From Portulaca oleracea (lineage: Eukaryota > Streptophyta > Magnoliopsida > Caryophyllales > Portulacaceae), in contig CM055874.1 of assembly GCA_029582165.1 (NCBI GenBank), positions 29,720,883 to 29,784,882 of the forward strand: DNA of 64,000 nt, in the 5' to 3' direction. The notes under the pieces were generated by a model, which saw only the letters and a list, made by a program, of their open reading frames with translations, was not told the DNA's origin and made no database searches. Each line of letters opens with the position of its first letter. Positions within the stretch are counted from its first letter, which is position 1. A program made the position numbers and the translations under genes. Shown here piece by piece: positions 23,324 to 34,165 of the stretch.

Positions 23324-23971
23324 GTGTTATATTTCCTAGGTGCTTCACCATCACAGGAACCTCCAAGCACTCACTTGGAATTCCCAAATGAGGATGTATT
23401 CTTCATTGACGAAATAACATGGGAGATGTATTTCGACGGAGCTTCTAACCAAATGGGTTGTGGAGTAGGAGTACTACTGATCTCTCCAAAAGGGGTACAT
23501 GTCCCTGTATCTGTGAAGTTGGACTTTGATGCTACTAACAACGCTGCCGAATATGAAGTATGTATCAAGGGCTTACAAGCTGCATTGACCTTGGGTATAC
23601 GCCATATAAAAGTCTTCGGAGATTCTAGCCTTATCATCAACTAGGCTAAAAACATATGGAAGGTCTGGAATGAATGTCTTATGGCATACCAACAGAAGCT
23701 TTTGGGACTTGCTGGCCAATTTGAGCAAATCAGCTTCCAGTACCTCTCAAGGGATCACAATGACTTAGCTGACGCTCTAGCCATGTTATCTTCGATGATA
23801 TCAATTCCATCAGGCACACTCCAACTACCAGTAATAGTAGAACGGCAGTCTGAACCAGCATATGTTTGCAGCATGGAGGCACAAGAAGAAGAGACTGAGG
23901 AATGGTTCCATGACATACACACTTTTCTTCGGAAAGGAGAATATCCAACCGAGTTAGATGCTCGAGGATAG
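23324..23971 (+). pseudogene. E3 archaeal-type second RNase H
   Basis: The frame starts in the connection (SQEPPSTHLEFPNEDVFF) and has the second RNase H: WEMYFDGASNQMGCGVGVLL, NNAAEYEVCIKGLQAALTLG, VFGDSSLIIN, then a TAG (23642-23644) where E0 has His. It resumes at 23681 with QYLSRDHNDLADALAMLSSM. Duplicate RNase H domains of this kind define Tat elements. Downstream, EEETEEWFHDI links to the integrase. Confidence 0.88.
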
Positions 23972-24004
23972 CGAGCGATCAGGTTTCTAGCAGCACAATA
24001 CTGC

Positions 24005-25146
24005 TTGATCCAGGATCGACTTTACAAGAAATCACCTACGTGCATTAATTTATTATACATCGATGCTAAGAGTGCCAAGGAGGTCATGGCTATTATACAT
24101 GGAGGAGAGTGTGGTCCCCACATGAATGGATGTATGCTGGCGAAGAAGATTCAAAGGGCTGGTTACTATTGGTCTACTTTGGAAGCAGACTGCTTAGAGT
24201 TCGTTCGGAAGTGCCTCAAATGCCAAGAATATGTCAACCTACAACATCAACCCCCATCATATCTAACTACTTCAACATCTCCATGGCCGTTCTCGGTATG
24301 AGGTATCGACATCATTGGCAAGATACACCCAACCGGAATAGGAGGACATGAATACATCTTGGTTGCCATCGATTATTTCACTAAGTGGGTAGAGGCAGCC
24401 TCTTTTGCCAAACTCACATCCAAGAAAGTGGCCAAATTCATTCTCCAAAACATCATATGTTGATATGGAGTGCCTCATGAGATTTTTGGACAATAGAAAG
24501 TGGACAATAGAAGCCATTTTTGGAAGGAAGTAGAAACTTTGTTCGCACTTACAAAATTCAGCATCATCGATCTTCGCCATACCGACCTCAAGCTTATGGA
24601 GTTGTGGAAGCGGCCAACAAGACAGTAGCTGGAATCATCAAGAAAATGGTTGTCACTTACAAAGATTGGACTGATAAGTTGGCATTTGCCCTATGGGGAT
24701 ACCGAACATCTATACGAACTGCTAGAGGTGCAATGCCATATTCTTTGGTATATGGGTTGAAAGCTGTCCTACCGATTGAAGTAGCAATCCCTTCGCTACG
24801 GATAGTGGCCGAAAGTCAATTACCAGAAGCAGAATGGGCTCGGGCAAGGTTGGAGGAGTTAATGTTAATGGACGAAAGGCAATTAAGGGCATTGCATAAT
24901 GTGTAGGTGTACCAAAACAGGATCACTCGTGCTTTTAATAAGAAGGTGAAAAGTCATTCACTTCAAGTAGGTGATTTGGTGCTTAAGGAGATGAGAGCAC
25001 CTATACAAGATCCAAAGGGAAAATTTGCACCTAATTGGAAAGATCCTTACATGATTAAGAACATTTTGCCAGGAGGAGCAGCTCGGCTTGCTACTATGGA
25101 TGGAGAAGATATAATTCAACCCACGAATTTGGATCAACTCAAGTGA
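24005..25146 (+). pseudogene. E3 integrase
   Basis: Frames 24005-24301, 24302-24520 (with stops) and 24520-25146 cover the zinc region (HMNGCMLAKKIQRAGYYW, CLKCQEYVN), the catalytic core (GIDIIGKIHPTG, AIDYFTKWVEAASFAK, SHFWKEVE, EAANKTVAGIIKKM) and the C-terminal GDLVLKEMRAPIQ and PTNLDQLK motifs. The second catalytic Asp region is damaged: SDNG of E0 is replaced by a small insertion with a stop near 24495. A TAG at 24904 and a TGA at 25144 add to the damage. Confidence 0.87.
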
Positions 25147-25392
25147 TACTATGCTTAATATAACCAAGCAACTGGAAAACCAATTTTCAGACACTTGGGA
25201 TATATTTAATAAATGCTCATGCTCATAAGGAAAATAAAGTTTGCAAGAATACAATAATTGTGAACAATATTTCTTCTTTATTAATTAATAATGCAAGTAC
25301 ACTGCTTGTAACATAAGAAAATTCAAAAGGGATAATTAAATAAAAGACTATTATGGCAAAGTAGTTTTAGTTCCTTCATTTAAGTCCATCTT

Positions 25393-26811
25393 CTAATCTT
25401 GCTTCACTTTCTCTACTTTGCCAGTTGTCTCATGGCTAGTCTCCGTGTCTCTAGGTCCGTTAAGGGCTTTCTCTTTGTCTTTGAGCTTATAGACCCGCTT
25501 GCTTGGTTTTCGTGCCTCCAGTCTCGGACCAAGTCTATCTTTCACAGAGTCTCTTGAGCCAAGACGGTCCTTTACCGATGTATGGGGACCCAATCTCTCC
25601 TTTACAGATGCTTGCCTTCGCCTCGCTTCCCCAGCACGGCGAGATTCAATAACAGCAATTAGCCATCCATGGTAATCGACATCGGCAATATGAGACACGT
25701 GTATCTTTGGAGGGGCTTGAAGAGTTGGTCTTCTTTCTCAGTATTTCAGCCACGACTCTATCACCGAGCTTCGAAGCTTCAATTGTTCGAGAGTTTCACA
25801 CAGTAGCTAAGGAATATCCTGCGTGCGACCCATCTGCCGCTTCACTCGCTCCGGAAAATAAAAGGTCATGTGCGTCAAGCTGGCGATACATACGTAAGCA
25901 TTGCGGAAATCATTGGTCACATATTCGGAAATGTTCCACCATTCGATCCACCATGTGATCTCCCGAGGCTCCTTTAAGAATGCGATCCATTCTGTAACCG
26001 AGTGAAGGTCGGTGTACTTCCTCTTTCTCTGACAATAGTTCGCCATCACCGATGAAGTCCGGGGTTCTTCGATGAGAACCAAGTGCTCCATTAACCAGAT
26101 CTGTCCAAGCTCATCATAAGACCCAAATGCCAATGGGTTCTACAGGCAGTAGAGGCAGCAATTTGGCAGGAATGAAAAGGAGAAGTGAAATACTTGAAGT
26201 AGCAAGGGGCTTCCTCGAAAATCATGTTCTGGATTCGGATCATCCAAGCTCATCATGGTTTCCACTAACATTAGAGGTATGGGATTGTAGCCTCGGGATA
26301 TGTCTTCGACGATTTGGATCAAATTTGCCGGTCCGGTTCTTTTAGCGCCATGGTAGAAGCAAAACTCGCCGAGGAGACATAATACGAGCGCTCGCACTCG
26401 TATCACGGGACCGTATTCCAAGGTATCGGGAGATTGAAAATATTCAACTATGATTTGGAAGTGTACCTTTTCGCCGAATATTGCACTTCCGATGACCCGA
26501 GAAGGAAGACATAAGAGCTCCTTGTGTTGCTTGGGGATGTCAGTTGGCGTTGGAGGCGACGTTGGCCGAGCAAAGTGATTTGTCCCTAGGATTAAGGACC
26601 ATTTCTCCAGAAGTGGACATAACTCTTTCCAAGCAAAGCGGAAGACATGCATCTTCGGATCCAAAAAAGTCTCCGCCGCACGGAGAAAGTCGTGATTGAC
26701 TCTCGCTTGTCGAAGACTCATCAAGATTGTTAACTTGTATGTTCCGAGCTCTTTCTTCTCTTTCTTGGACAAGGTGCTCATCCAAGTTGCAAGCTTCTTC
26801 TCGAATTCCAT
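25393..26811 (-). pseudogene. Antisense DUF7745-like gene carried by E3
   Basis: Two exons in one frame. Exon 1 (start Met at 26811, end 26194, donor CAA/GTATTTC) has FLDPKMHVFRFAWKELCPLL, LLCLPSRVIGSAIFG and ALVLCLLGEFCFYHGAKRTGP. Exon 2 (from 26139, acceptor CTGTAG) has LGQIWLMEHLVL, EITWWIEWWNISEYVTNDF, then SLTHMTFYFPERVKRQMGR. This architecture resembles plant transposon-associated DUF7745-type proteins of unknown function. The C-terminus repeats SVKERLGP/SVKDRLGS and is very basic. Stops at 25807-25809 and near 25738 interrupt it. The upstream Met at 26898 lies too close to the TATA box to be used. Confidence 0.65.
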
Positions 26812-26905
26812 GAGAATCGGGAGGTTTCTTCTTTGTGTTTTAGGAGAATATGTGATGAAGGCTTTGAAGTAATGATGAGGAGTGATGATCATATGCATAT
26901 CATGA

Positions 26906-26916
26906 GGTATTTATAC
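26906..26916 (-). promoter_or_regulatory. TATA box of the antisense DUF7745-like gene
   Basis: GTATAAATACC on the minus strand lies 95 bp before the Met at 26811. Expected initiation near 26880 would exclude the Met at 26898. Confidence 0.6.
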
Positions 26917-27551
26917 ACCTCCATTCATGATCAAAATGGAGAAAAGCAATCATCAAGTGATCATGTAGCCGTTGTACTCAAATCCCATGATTTATGCCAT
27001 CTACAACGGCTAGCAAAAAAAAAAAAGAAAAGGAAAAGAAATCAAAACCCGCGCGGGTTTTGATGTTATTAGACCCAGCGCGTGCCTGTCCAAGCCCAGG
27101 CCCATGGCCTGCTGCAGAGGAAACCCGCGCGGGTTTTCTGGTGAAATGGGCCGGCCTTCAGCAACTCAGCCCACCTGTTTTTTGATTTGGGCCTTGTGAA
27201 CTGAATTGACCCGTTCATGTATTTTTTAATGATTTGGATCTTGACCCAGTGATGCTCGGTTCTGAAATTTTTGCTCGAGTTTATTCTGACACTTAAGTTT
27301 TTGTTTTCTTTTATTTTCTTTTCTTTTTGGAAGCGGGATTAATATGGGATTAATCCCGTCATGTAGAAAGTCATTCAAATATGTATTAATAAAATAAAAT
27401 CGGGCATTCACCGAGTCTTGCATATAAAATAAAAATAAATTCATAAGGTGTCTTGCATTAAAATAAAAAAAGAGAAAGAAAAAATGTCTAAAAATTAGTC
27501 TTGCATACAAAAGTCTAAAAATGCATAGAGTCTTGCTTGGCATTGGTCTGA
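26917..27551. other. Spacer between the two antisense genes
   Basis: No frame is supported. It holds two near-perfect palindromes (27043-27060 and 27120-27137), an A-rich run (27015-27040) and AT-rich sequence. Confidence 0.7.
27043..27137. repeat. Two palindromes in the antisense intergenic spacer
   Basis: AAAACCCGCGCGGGTTTT occurs exactly at 27043-27060, and with one end mismatch at 27120-27137, 77 bp apart. They lie roughly 130-230 bp upstream of the DUF7745-like TATA box, a placement similar to the U3 cluster relative to the LTR TATA box. Confidence 0.88.
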
Positions 27552-30500
27552 TCACCACAGGGAGCCCGAATCGCCGCTATCTTCAACCGGATTGTTACCA
27601 ACATGAGAAGTCCAAGCATTGGAGGCACCAGTCGTGCCGAAATAGGTGCCCCAGGAATAGTAGTCAGGACCAGGAGCCGTTCGTGGTGGCCCAGACAAGG
27701 GAACTTCAGAAGGATGCATGCTCGACGGTGATGATATGGAATGCTCATGCGAACCGGCTAGCCATGAATGGTCAGGAACGTGCCGCTCAACAGAAGGGGT
27801 AGGCCATACAGGACCAGCTCTGTAACCGGGGGCTGGCCAACCAGAAGAAGTAGATCCTCCTAGCCAAGAGTGTTGAGGTGCAGACCACTCTTGCGTACCC
27901 GTAGGCCATGAAGGACCTACCCCAGGGTCGGAACTGGCCATCAAGCAGAATAATAGCCAGAGCCAAAGGAGGAGATGTCGTATGGTGTAGGACGTGAAGT
28001 AGCGTCATCCGCTAGGGCTTGGCCGCTAGGATACCCTACGGATGCATCTGAATCATGGTCCCTTATCACTATCTCCCTACCACGGCGAGCAGAACACACT
28101 AAAGCTGGAGTACGACGAGAATGAGAAGGGCGGTTGGTAGCACTTGACTTAGAAGCATCTTCCACCCAATACGAATGGGGTTGGGTATCACCACCATACC
28201 CAATGCTGTGATGTGACCCCCATTCGCCAAGTTGTTCCTCCAAGGACATCTGAGCCATGTGCTATTCCATAGGGCGACAACCTCTGCTACCAGATCTGCT
28301 ACGATGGGACCCCGTTGAATGGTGACCCTCGATCATGATGCCTTTACCACGACCCTCTAGCACAACCGCTAGGGGAGGACAAGAGGACCCACCAACCTCT
28401 TCCCGAGATTGGCCCTGGGAAGAATACTCCCCTGCCGAAGAACGACGTGGGGGCTCGGTGCGAGGGACCCCTGCAGTAGAACGCCGAGGTGGATCCCGAG
28501 GAACAGACTCTGCATCGGCCTCCTTATCAGCCCTTCCAACGGTATTCCCGCAATACCTACTTGAGCCAGTGAATGCCCGGTCAATCTGCTTCAACATAGT
28601 ACTCCACTCTTTGGTCATTTGTCGGAAGAAGGCCCATCTTGGCTGAAAGATAATGAGACTAGGACTAGACATGGATAAATGGCATATAGGATAAAAGGAA
28701 GCAACATGAAGATTTGCCGGTTTCTGATCAAATTCCTGGAGTGTAGAACATTGACTGCTGGTCTCCACATCCAAGAAACCGCCGATCCTTCTTCTCGCTG
28801 GGGGAACCTCTACCTCAGCGCCTCTACCCTAGGGCCCTAGTTGTAAACATTATGGTTAGAAATCAGCCAAAACATGACAGAAACAAAGGAAGAAGATACG
28901 CACCACCCAGGGCGCTAGACGGCTCAGGTAGCACTGAAATTCCTTATCAAATTGCTCTTGCGGGACGTCATGCACGAAGTTGTCGAAGTCTTGGCTGCGA
29001 ATCCAATCTCCCAAGGCACCCGGATCAATGCGCCATGGCTCGAACATATGCTCTGCAGGATCCTAGGGTATAAGACCGGGATATCCCCCCAGGATTTGCC
29101 TCGTAGCTTTCTCTCCCAAATACCATATGAAGCCCGAGGGTCTCTCCATCAGGATGCGGAGGCGTGTATCATGCTCCACCAGTTGCAAAGGGGTGGGCAA
29201 TCCACCCAAGTTGAACTCCGCCCATGGACGCCTATTCACTTGATCCTGTGAAAGAAAGAAAGTTACTTCGAGAATAGAAGCAAAATAAATAAAGGCGTTA
29301 GGTATAAAGGAATACCAGGGCGAGGTCATCCAGCACACGACGAATACGATCGAGACTGCCTGATTGGAATTTCTTCCCACGAACGGCCTCGGTAGTGCAG
29401 CGTTCAGCAGCTGGGATTGTCTTATTCTTCTTGGAGCGAATACCCAAAGGTAGAATGTACTCGTACGCCCATGACTGCATCAATATAAAGTCAAAGAAGG
29501 AGCAAAAAGAGTAACAAACCTAAAAAGAGAAGAGTCTCGGGGACATACCTCGAGCACCTTCCACAGAGAAGGGCCATACTGATAGCGGGTGTGAGACTCG
29601 TGAAGGTAGACTGGATCATCATCCAATAACAGTCTGACACCGCGACGAAGCCAGAGGATGAAGTTTGCATAAGCCTTTTTGCCCCAATTCAAGTCCCGGA
29701 CGTTGTTCAGGTCTAGAAGACTCCGAAACCAGGTCAAAGTGATGTTATCCCCACGATTGGCGAAAAGAGTGGCAGAGATAATATACGCCAAGAAGATAAA
29801 GCGACGTTGATCCCCTGGTAAATTCTGGAATCTGGCATCGCGAATGGCCGCCTCAAAGTGCGCATAAGAGATGTTGGAAAGGCCCTGTCCTTGGGCTAAG
29901 CGCATTGACACTGGACCTAGTAGATCAAAGACCATTTGAGGAATCTCGGTGTCGAAAACTACATCACGCCCGCCGCAAGGGAGACCAGTGATCATAACAA
30001 AATCCATGGGGGTAACTGTCATTTCACCCACATGCAAATGAAAGGAGTTGGTAGTGTCCCAAAACCTTTCAGCTATAGCATGGCCTATAACACGGAATGT
30101 ACGACCTTTCCAGGCCACCAAGCATTTCCAGAACGACATAAGTCCCGCCGCGGTCAAGGTGTTGCTAACAAAGTCCCCGGGAATCGAGTCGGCTACCTTA
30201 AGGGGATCCTTTAGGACACCGGGAGTTTTCAAGTTATCCTCCTAAAGGCAAATAGAAAGGGCTAGTTAAAGTCGGGGGCTCATCTAAAGCTTTGGACCAA
30301 GGCATATTTTTTCTGGGCCCTAGTTGGACCCAGCACCAACACTAGGCTCACAGCCATGGCCTACAAGATAAACAAGTTGGAAAACGAAAGACAAAAAAAA
30401 AATTAAAAAAAAAAACGAAACATGGCCCAAATGTACCGGCCTAGCAAAACTAAAACCCGCACGGCTGCACATCCAGGCCCAGTGTTTTGTTAGGCGATCC

Positions 30501-30989
30501 TTGGACCAGAAAACCCGCGCGGGTTTTTACTACGTTAGTGGGCCGTTTTCCTTGTCATTTGGGCCGAGCATGCAAAGGCCCAATGACAGTAAAACCCATG
30601 CGGAGTTTTCTCTAAACTTTGGGTCGGGTTTTGGTCCATCTTGCAGATTGGGTTATCATTCGAGGTGTGTAAGTAAATAAACTAAAATTAAAGGCCATCA
30701 TGAAGACAAACATGTGCATCAATTTAAAGCATGCTTAAAATAATGAAAAATCGACAAGACATGAAAAATAAATTCGTGCTTTCTCATTTTTTAAACTAAG
30801 CGTAAAAAGAGAGGTTTTGCAAGTTACCTTGTCATGGGAACGGTAGAACCAAGCATGGTTCCAAGACTGAATAGTAAGGTCCGAAGGGTCGGCGTTCGCA
30901 CCCGGAATAAAATTGCGACATGAAGACATCTCGTGGGACCATGCCGCCGCATGTGGAAGAGGAGGATTCCTATGACCTCGGGGATGCAT
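27552..30989 (-). pseudogene. Antisense plant mobile domain (PMD) gene carried by E3
   Basis: Exons with phase-matched junctions: 30989-30828 (donor AAG/GTAACT), 30241-29549 (acceptor TTTAG, donor GAG/GTATGT), 29474-29316 (acceptor GCAG, donor CTG/GTATTC), and 29245 onward (acceptor CACAG). Exon 2 is diagnostic: FWDTTNSFHLHVGEMTVTPM and DFVMITGLPCGG, then RRFIFLAYIISATLFANRG. Exon 3 adds SWAYEYILPLGI. A TAG at 29063 interrupts exon 4. The C-terminal part (28774-27552; stop at 28262, one frameshift) is low-complexity with RR-P and W-P repeats. PMD proteins include nuclear MAIN/MAIL1 silencing factors and transposon-borne relatives. Function here is unknown. Confidence 0.82.
30242..30827 (-). 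other. PMD intron 1 with palindromes
   Basis: A GT-AG intron of 586 bp. It contains palindrome copies at 30452-30465 (half decayed), 30510-30527 (perfect) and 30591-30609 (altered), plus A-rich runs. Exon phases on both sides match (0/0), supporting the boundaries. Confidence 0.7.
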
Positions 30990-31101
30990 TTTCTAAAGAA
31001 CTCAAGTTATCTTCAAAGAGCAAATTTTTCTAGAGAGAGAAGAAGGAGCTAGAGAGATAAGGAAGAGTTGAAGATGTGAATGAATGAAGTGAAGGAGGCA
31101 T

Positions 31102-31112
31102 GGTATTTATAG
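31102..31112 (-). promoter_or_regulatory. TATA box of the antisense PMD gene
   Basis: CTATAAATACC on the minus strand lies 113 bp before the PMD start codon at 30989. The interval is pyrimidine-rich, like a plant 5' untranslated region. Confidence 0.6.
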
Positions 31113-31479
31113 AAACGATGAGTGAATATGAACAGCTTGTTTCTAGGACCCGCCTCGAGATGCCAAATGTGTTGCATTGGCCGAAAAACCTAAGGTCATC
31201 ACCTTGCCACCCAAAGAGGAGACATGGCTGCGTGGCACGTCCTCATCCACACAAAGACATCGCCCACATCGATTCCCTTCACGAGGGTTTTGTGTAGTCT
31301 ACAGGCCCAGTCTTGCGGCCAGTGCCTTTCAATGGCCCAGCAGAGCCTATAAAACCCGCACGCGTTTTATACCAATAAATGCCAAATTCAGCGGCCCAAG
31401 GTCCCACACCCACTCGAAGCAAGCCGTGCAACCCAGACTGACGGCCCAAAGACTACGGCCCAAGGGTTTCCGAGATGAG

Positions 31480-32048
31480 AGTTTAGGAGAATAAGGGTAG
31501 TAGAGGGTGATAGTTGATGATTAGCGAGGGTGAAAATGGGGGGTATTTATAGGTGAAGGAGGTGAGGTTTAGGAGGGAAATGGAGGGGACACATCCATTG
31601 GATCATACCATCCATCTCGATGCAATCACAAAACTCGTGCGGGTTATGGGAAGTCAAGGGGAGAGTCAAATGCACATGGGCTAAAATCAGGGGGATGATC
31701 AAAGATGTTGGCACCAATTTCTGGAGGATAAACCCCGCGCGGGTTTTATAAAACCCACACATGGATCGCTGACGTGGACGAGGCAAAACGGCGCGCTTCA
31801 GATGGTATAAAACCCGCGTGGGTTTTGAAGTGACTGGGCCAGGGCGCGCCTTGGGCTGGTCCTGTTTCTGGGCCATCTCCTTTAATTTGATTAAAACCCG
31901 TGCGGGTTTTGTCTTTGGTAGTAGGCCGCCTTGAGTTTCTCTTGTTTGCTTTGCTTGTTACATTGGCCCAATGATGTATCCAGCCCAGATGTTTTATTTA
32001 AACTTTTGACAATTCGAGATTATATCGGTGCAAATCCCGGTGTCTACA
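31480..32048 (-). repeat. Inverted first part of the E3 3' LTR
   Basis: This is the reverse complement of 15636-16203, the start of the E3 LTR, ending at TGTCTACA (32048). It carries palindrome copies at 31630-31645, 31730-31747, 31809-31826 and 31893-31910. It is followed by the polypurine tract in reverse (GAGAGCCCCCAC, 32049-32060), so the segment includes the 3' end of the internal region and is best read as an inversion. Confidence 0.88.
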
Positions 32049-32754
32049 GAGAGCCCCCACTTTCATCGAGTCCGAATAGGACGAAGTCAAAGTAGACTTG
32101 ATGTTTGTCTTGCTGCTGATGATGTCGTTGGTAAGTGGAAACCTTTAGGTGGCAACCGTGGACGACTGGTGCTGAGAATGTCGTTGGAGACCTTTAAGTG
32201 GAATCCGTTTAAACGACTGCTGCTGATGATGAGGTCGTCGGTAACCTTTAGGTGTCAACCGTTAGACGACTGTTGCTGAGAATGTCGTTGGAGACCTTTA
32301 ACTGGAATTCGTTTAAATGACTGCTGTTGATGATGAGGTCGTCGGTAACCTTTAGGTGGCAACTGTTGGACGACTGTTGCTGAGAATGTCGTTGGAGACC
32401 TTTAAGTGGAATCCGTTTAAACGACTGCTGTTGCTAACATCGTCAAAGACATTTATGTGGAATCCGTTGAACGACTGTTGCTGACGACATCGTTGGAGGC
32501 TTTTAGATGGCAACTGTTGGACGACTATCGCTGACGACATCGTGGGAAGCCTTTTGGTGGCAACCCTTGAACGACTGTCGCTGATGGTGCTCTTTTATGT
32601 AGCTACCGGATGATGGTGCTCTTTTATGTGGCTACCGGATGATGTCTGGTCCCTTTTTAGTGGCGACCTGAAAATCACAAGAAAATTAAGTATTAGTTTT
32701 TCTGTAAGATGGATTATTAGTTCAGATTCTTACCTGAGAAGATTTCACTATTCT
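32049..32754 (-). repeat. Inverted 3' internal tandem repeats of E3
   Basis: After the inverted polypurine tract, about nine units of roughly 54 bp contain GACGACTGTTGCTGA...GTCGTTGG...CCTTTAGGTGGCAACCG. Two 29-bp units (TGATGGTGCTCTTTTATG) follow at 32585-32640. The motif TTTTTAGTGGCGACC at 32654-32668 links it to the related minisatellite in E6 at 57815-58350. Confidence 0.82.
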
Positions 32755-33716
32755 CATATCACCATTCCCCTTACTCTACCGAAGTCATCACTCATATACT
32801 ATCCTACTACCATTCTCATACTCATCCACCAAGTCAACGGAAGTCAAGGTGTTTCGATCGGCGCATTTCGGCTCCTAAACCAACGAGGTTCGCCATTTTC
32901 GTTTCGTTTCGTTATTGTTATTTTAATCATGTAATTTGTACTTTATTTTACATTATATGTGCATATTTTGTAAACCAAAAACCCCATTCTTTATATTGCA
33001 TGATCAAGATTATAATTTTGCGAAATCTATTAAACTTCTCCCCACTCTATTTCATTTTAATGTCGATTCTAGTAAAGTCTGCTTTCTAACCGGCGAATTC
33101 GAGAATTCTTATAATTCTCGAATTCGTAACCTTACCCCCGGGGTTAGAATCGGGTTTTGTAGACCGGAGTCACTTTTATTGTTTTTAAGGTTTGTTGGTT
33201 TCCTTAAACCGACTGGCGACTCTTAATTCTTTTATAACCCATTTAATTATTTTAAACGTACGGATTTACACCAAAATATTTAAAAAATGATTTAGTATTT
33301 TCCATATATTAATCCAAGGCTAAAACCGAGAGAAAATGTGTCAGAAATTGATAAAACCCGTGAGGGTTTTATCAGTTTCAGCCCATATTCTCTGGCCCAG
33401 GGAAAGGCACGGTCCAGCCCATGGACACTAAAAACTCGTGCAGGTTTTAGCAGTCCATGGCGGTCTGTTTGCCTTCTGTTGGGCCTAGATCTGGTATTGG
33501 GGCCAAAACTGAATTATTTTAAAATTATTTTGGTGTAATTTCGAATGGTTAAATAATAAAAAAATGGAATTATAAAACAAATAAAGTTTCATCACCCCGA
33601 AAATGAATTTCACAAAATAAAAATATCCTTATTTAAGGACTAAGCAACCTTAGTCGACTCCCGATCACTTAAGTAGTGCATCACGGAAAAAGGGTCACTT
33701 TTTCCGGGTTCCTACG
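32755..33716 (+). repeat. Second part of the E3 3' LTR, direct orientation
   Basis: It aligns with 16225-17166 of the 5' LTR and continues 29 bp further through the hairpin GGAAAAAGGGTCACTTTTTCC to CCTACG. The join at 32755 lacks about 21 bp (16204-16224) relative to the 5' LTR. Confidence 0.9.
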
Positions 33717-33721
33717 CTCCC

Positions 33722-33981
33722 CCATTCCTCACGTCACTCTCTCTTTCCCCTCATCCAAGAATCAATCTTTCATCCTCTTTCTCATTCAAGAATCAATCTT
33801 TCTTGATTCTTGAAACCACAAAAGTCCTCACGACAAAATAGCCTCCCATTAAACCTAATTCACGAGTTTCCCCCTCTTTCTTTCTCCATAATCTCATGGA
33901 CCCTCCCATCATTCAGTCTTGGTTGCACGTGTAAATGATTATTACTGGATCAAGAGTCTTTCTTTGTCCCGTAATACATCA
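33722..33981 (+). repeat. E1 5' LTR, second part
   Basis: This resumes the E1 LTR immediately after the second CTCCC duplication of E3 and ends GTAATACATCA. It matches 40045-40304. Confidence 0.9.
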
Positions 33982-33985
33982 AAAG

Positions 33986-33997
33986 TGGTATCAGAGC
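33986..33997 (+). other. E1 primer binding site (tRNA-Met)
   Basis: TGGTATCAGAGC starts four bases after the LTR end, the common plant tRNA-Met site. The leader after it (33998-34165) is only about 170 bp and passes straight into protease coding, so gag is deleted. Confidence 0.9.
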
Positions 33998-34165
33998 TCT
34001 AGGTTAGTGTTAAGTGCAACCCTGAATTCCACAGAGGTAACCTAAACACATAACCTTCAAATTCTCAGTTCCAAAAGCTTAATCTGCAAGTCCAAAAGCT
34101 AAACCTGCAATACAAAACACGTAACCTTCAAATCTTCAGAGTCAACCTGGCATTCCAAACCTACC

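Larger units (their letters stand above)
15636..33716 (+). mobile_element. E3: 18-kb Tat-like Ty3/gypsy with antisense gene cassette
   Basis: Exact CTCCC duplications (15631-15635, 33717-33721) bound the element inside the E1 LTR. Order: 5' LTR, primer site, leader, gag, protease, RT-RNase H, second RNase H, integrase, then about 6 kb of 3' internal region with two antisense genes, then a rearranged 3' end. The second, archaeal-type RNase H after the first is the hallmark of the Tat lineage. The outermost bases are altered (AGTAGAC at the start for TGTAGAC; CCTACG at the end for CCTACA). Confidence 0.93.

Noticed and set aside
27552..30989. PMD gene as a resident host gene
   Set aside because: It lies between the integrase and 3' LTR inside element boundaries set by exact CTCCC duplications, so it travelled with the element.
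31480..32048. A separate solo LTR in inverse orientation
   Set aside because: It is only half an LTR, keeps the polypurine tract and internal repeats, and the other half lies at 32755-33716; one inversion explains all of it.
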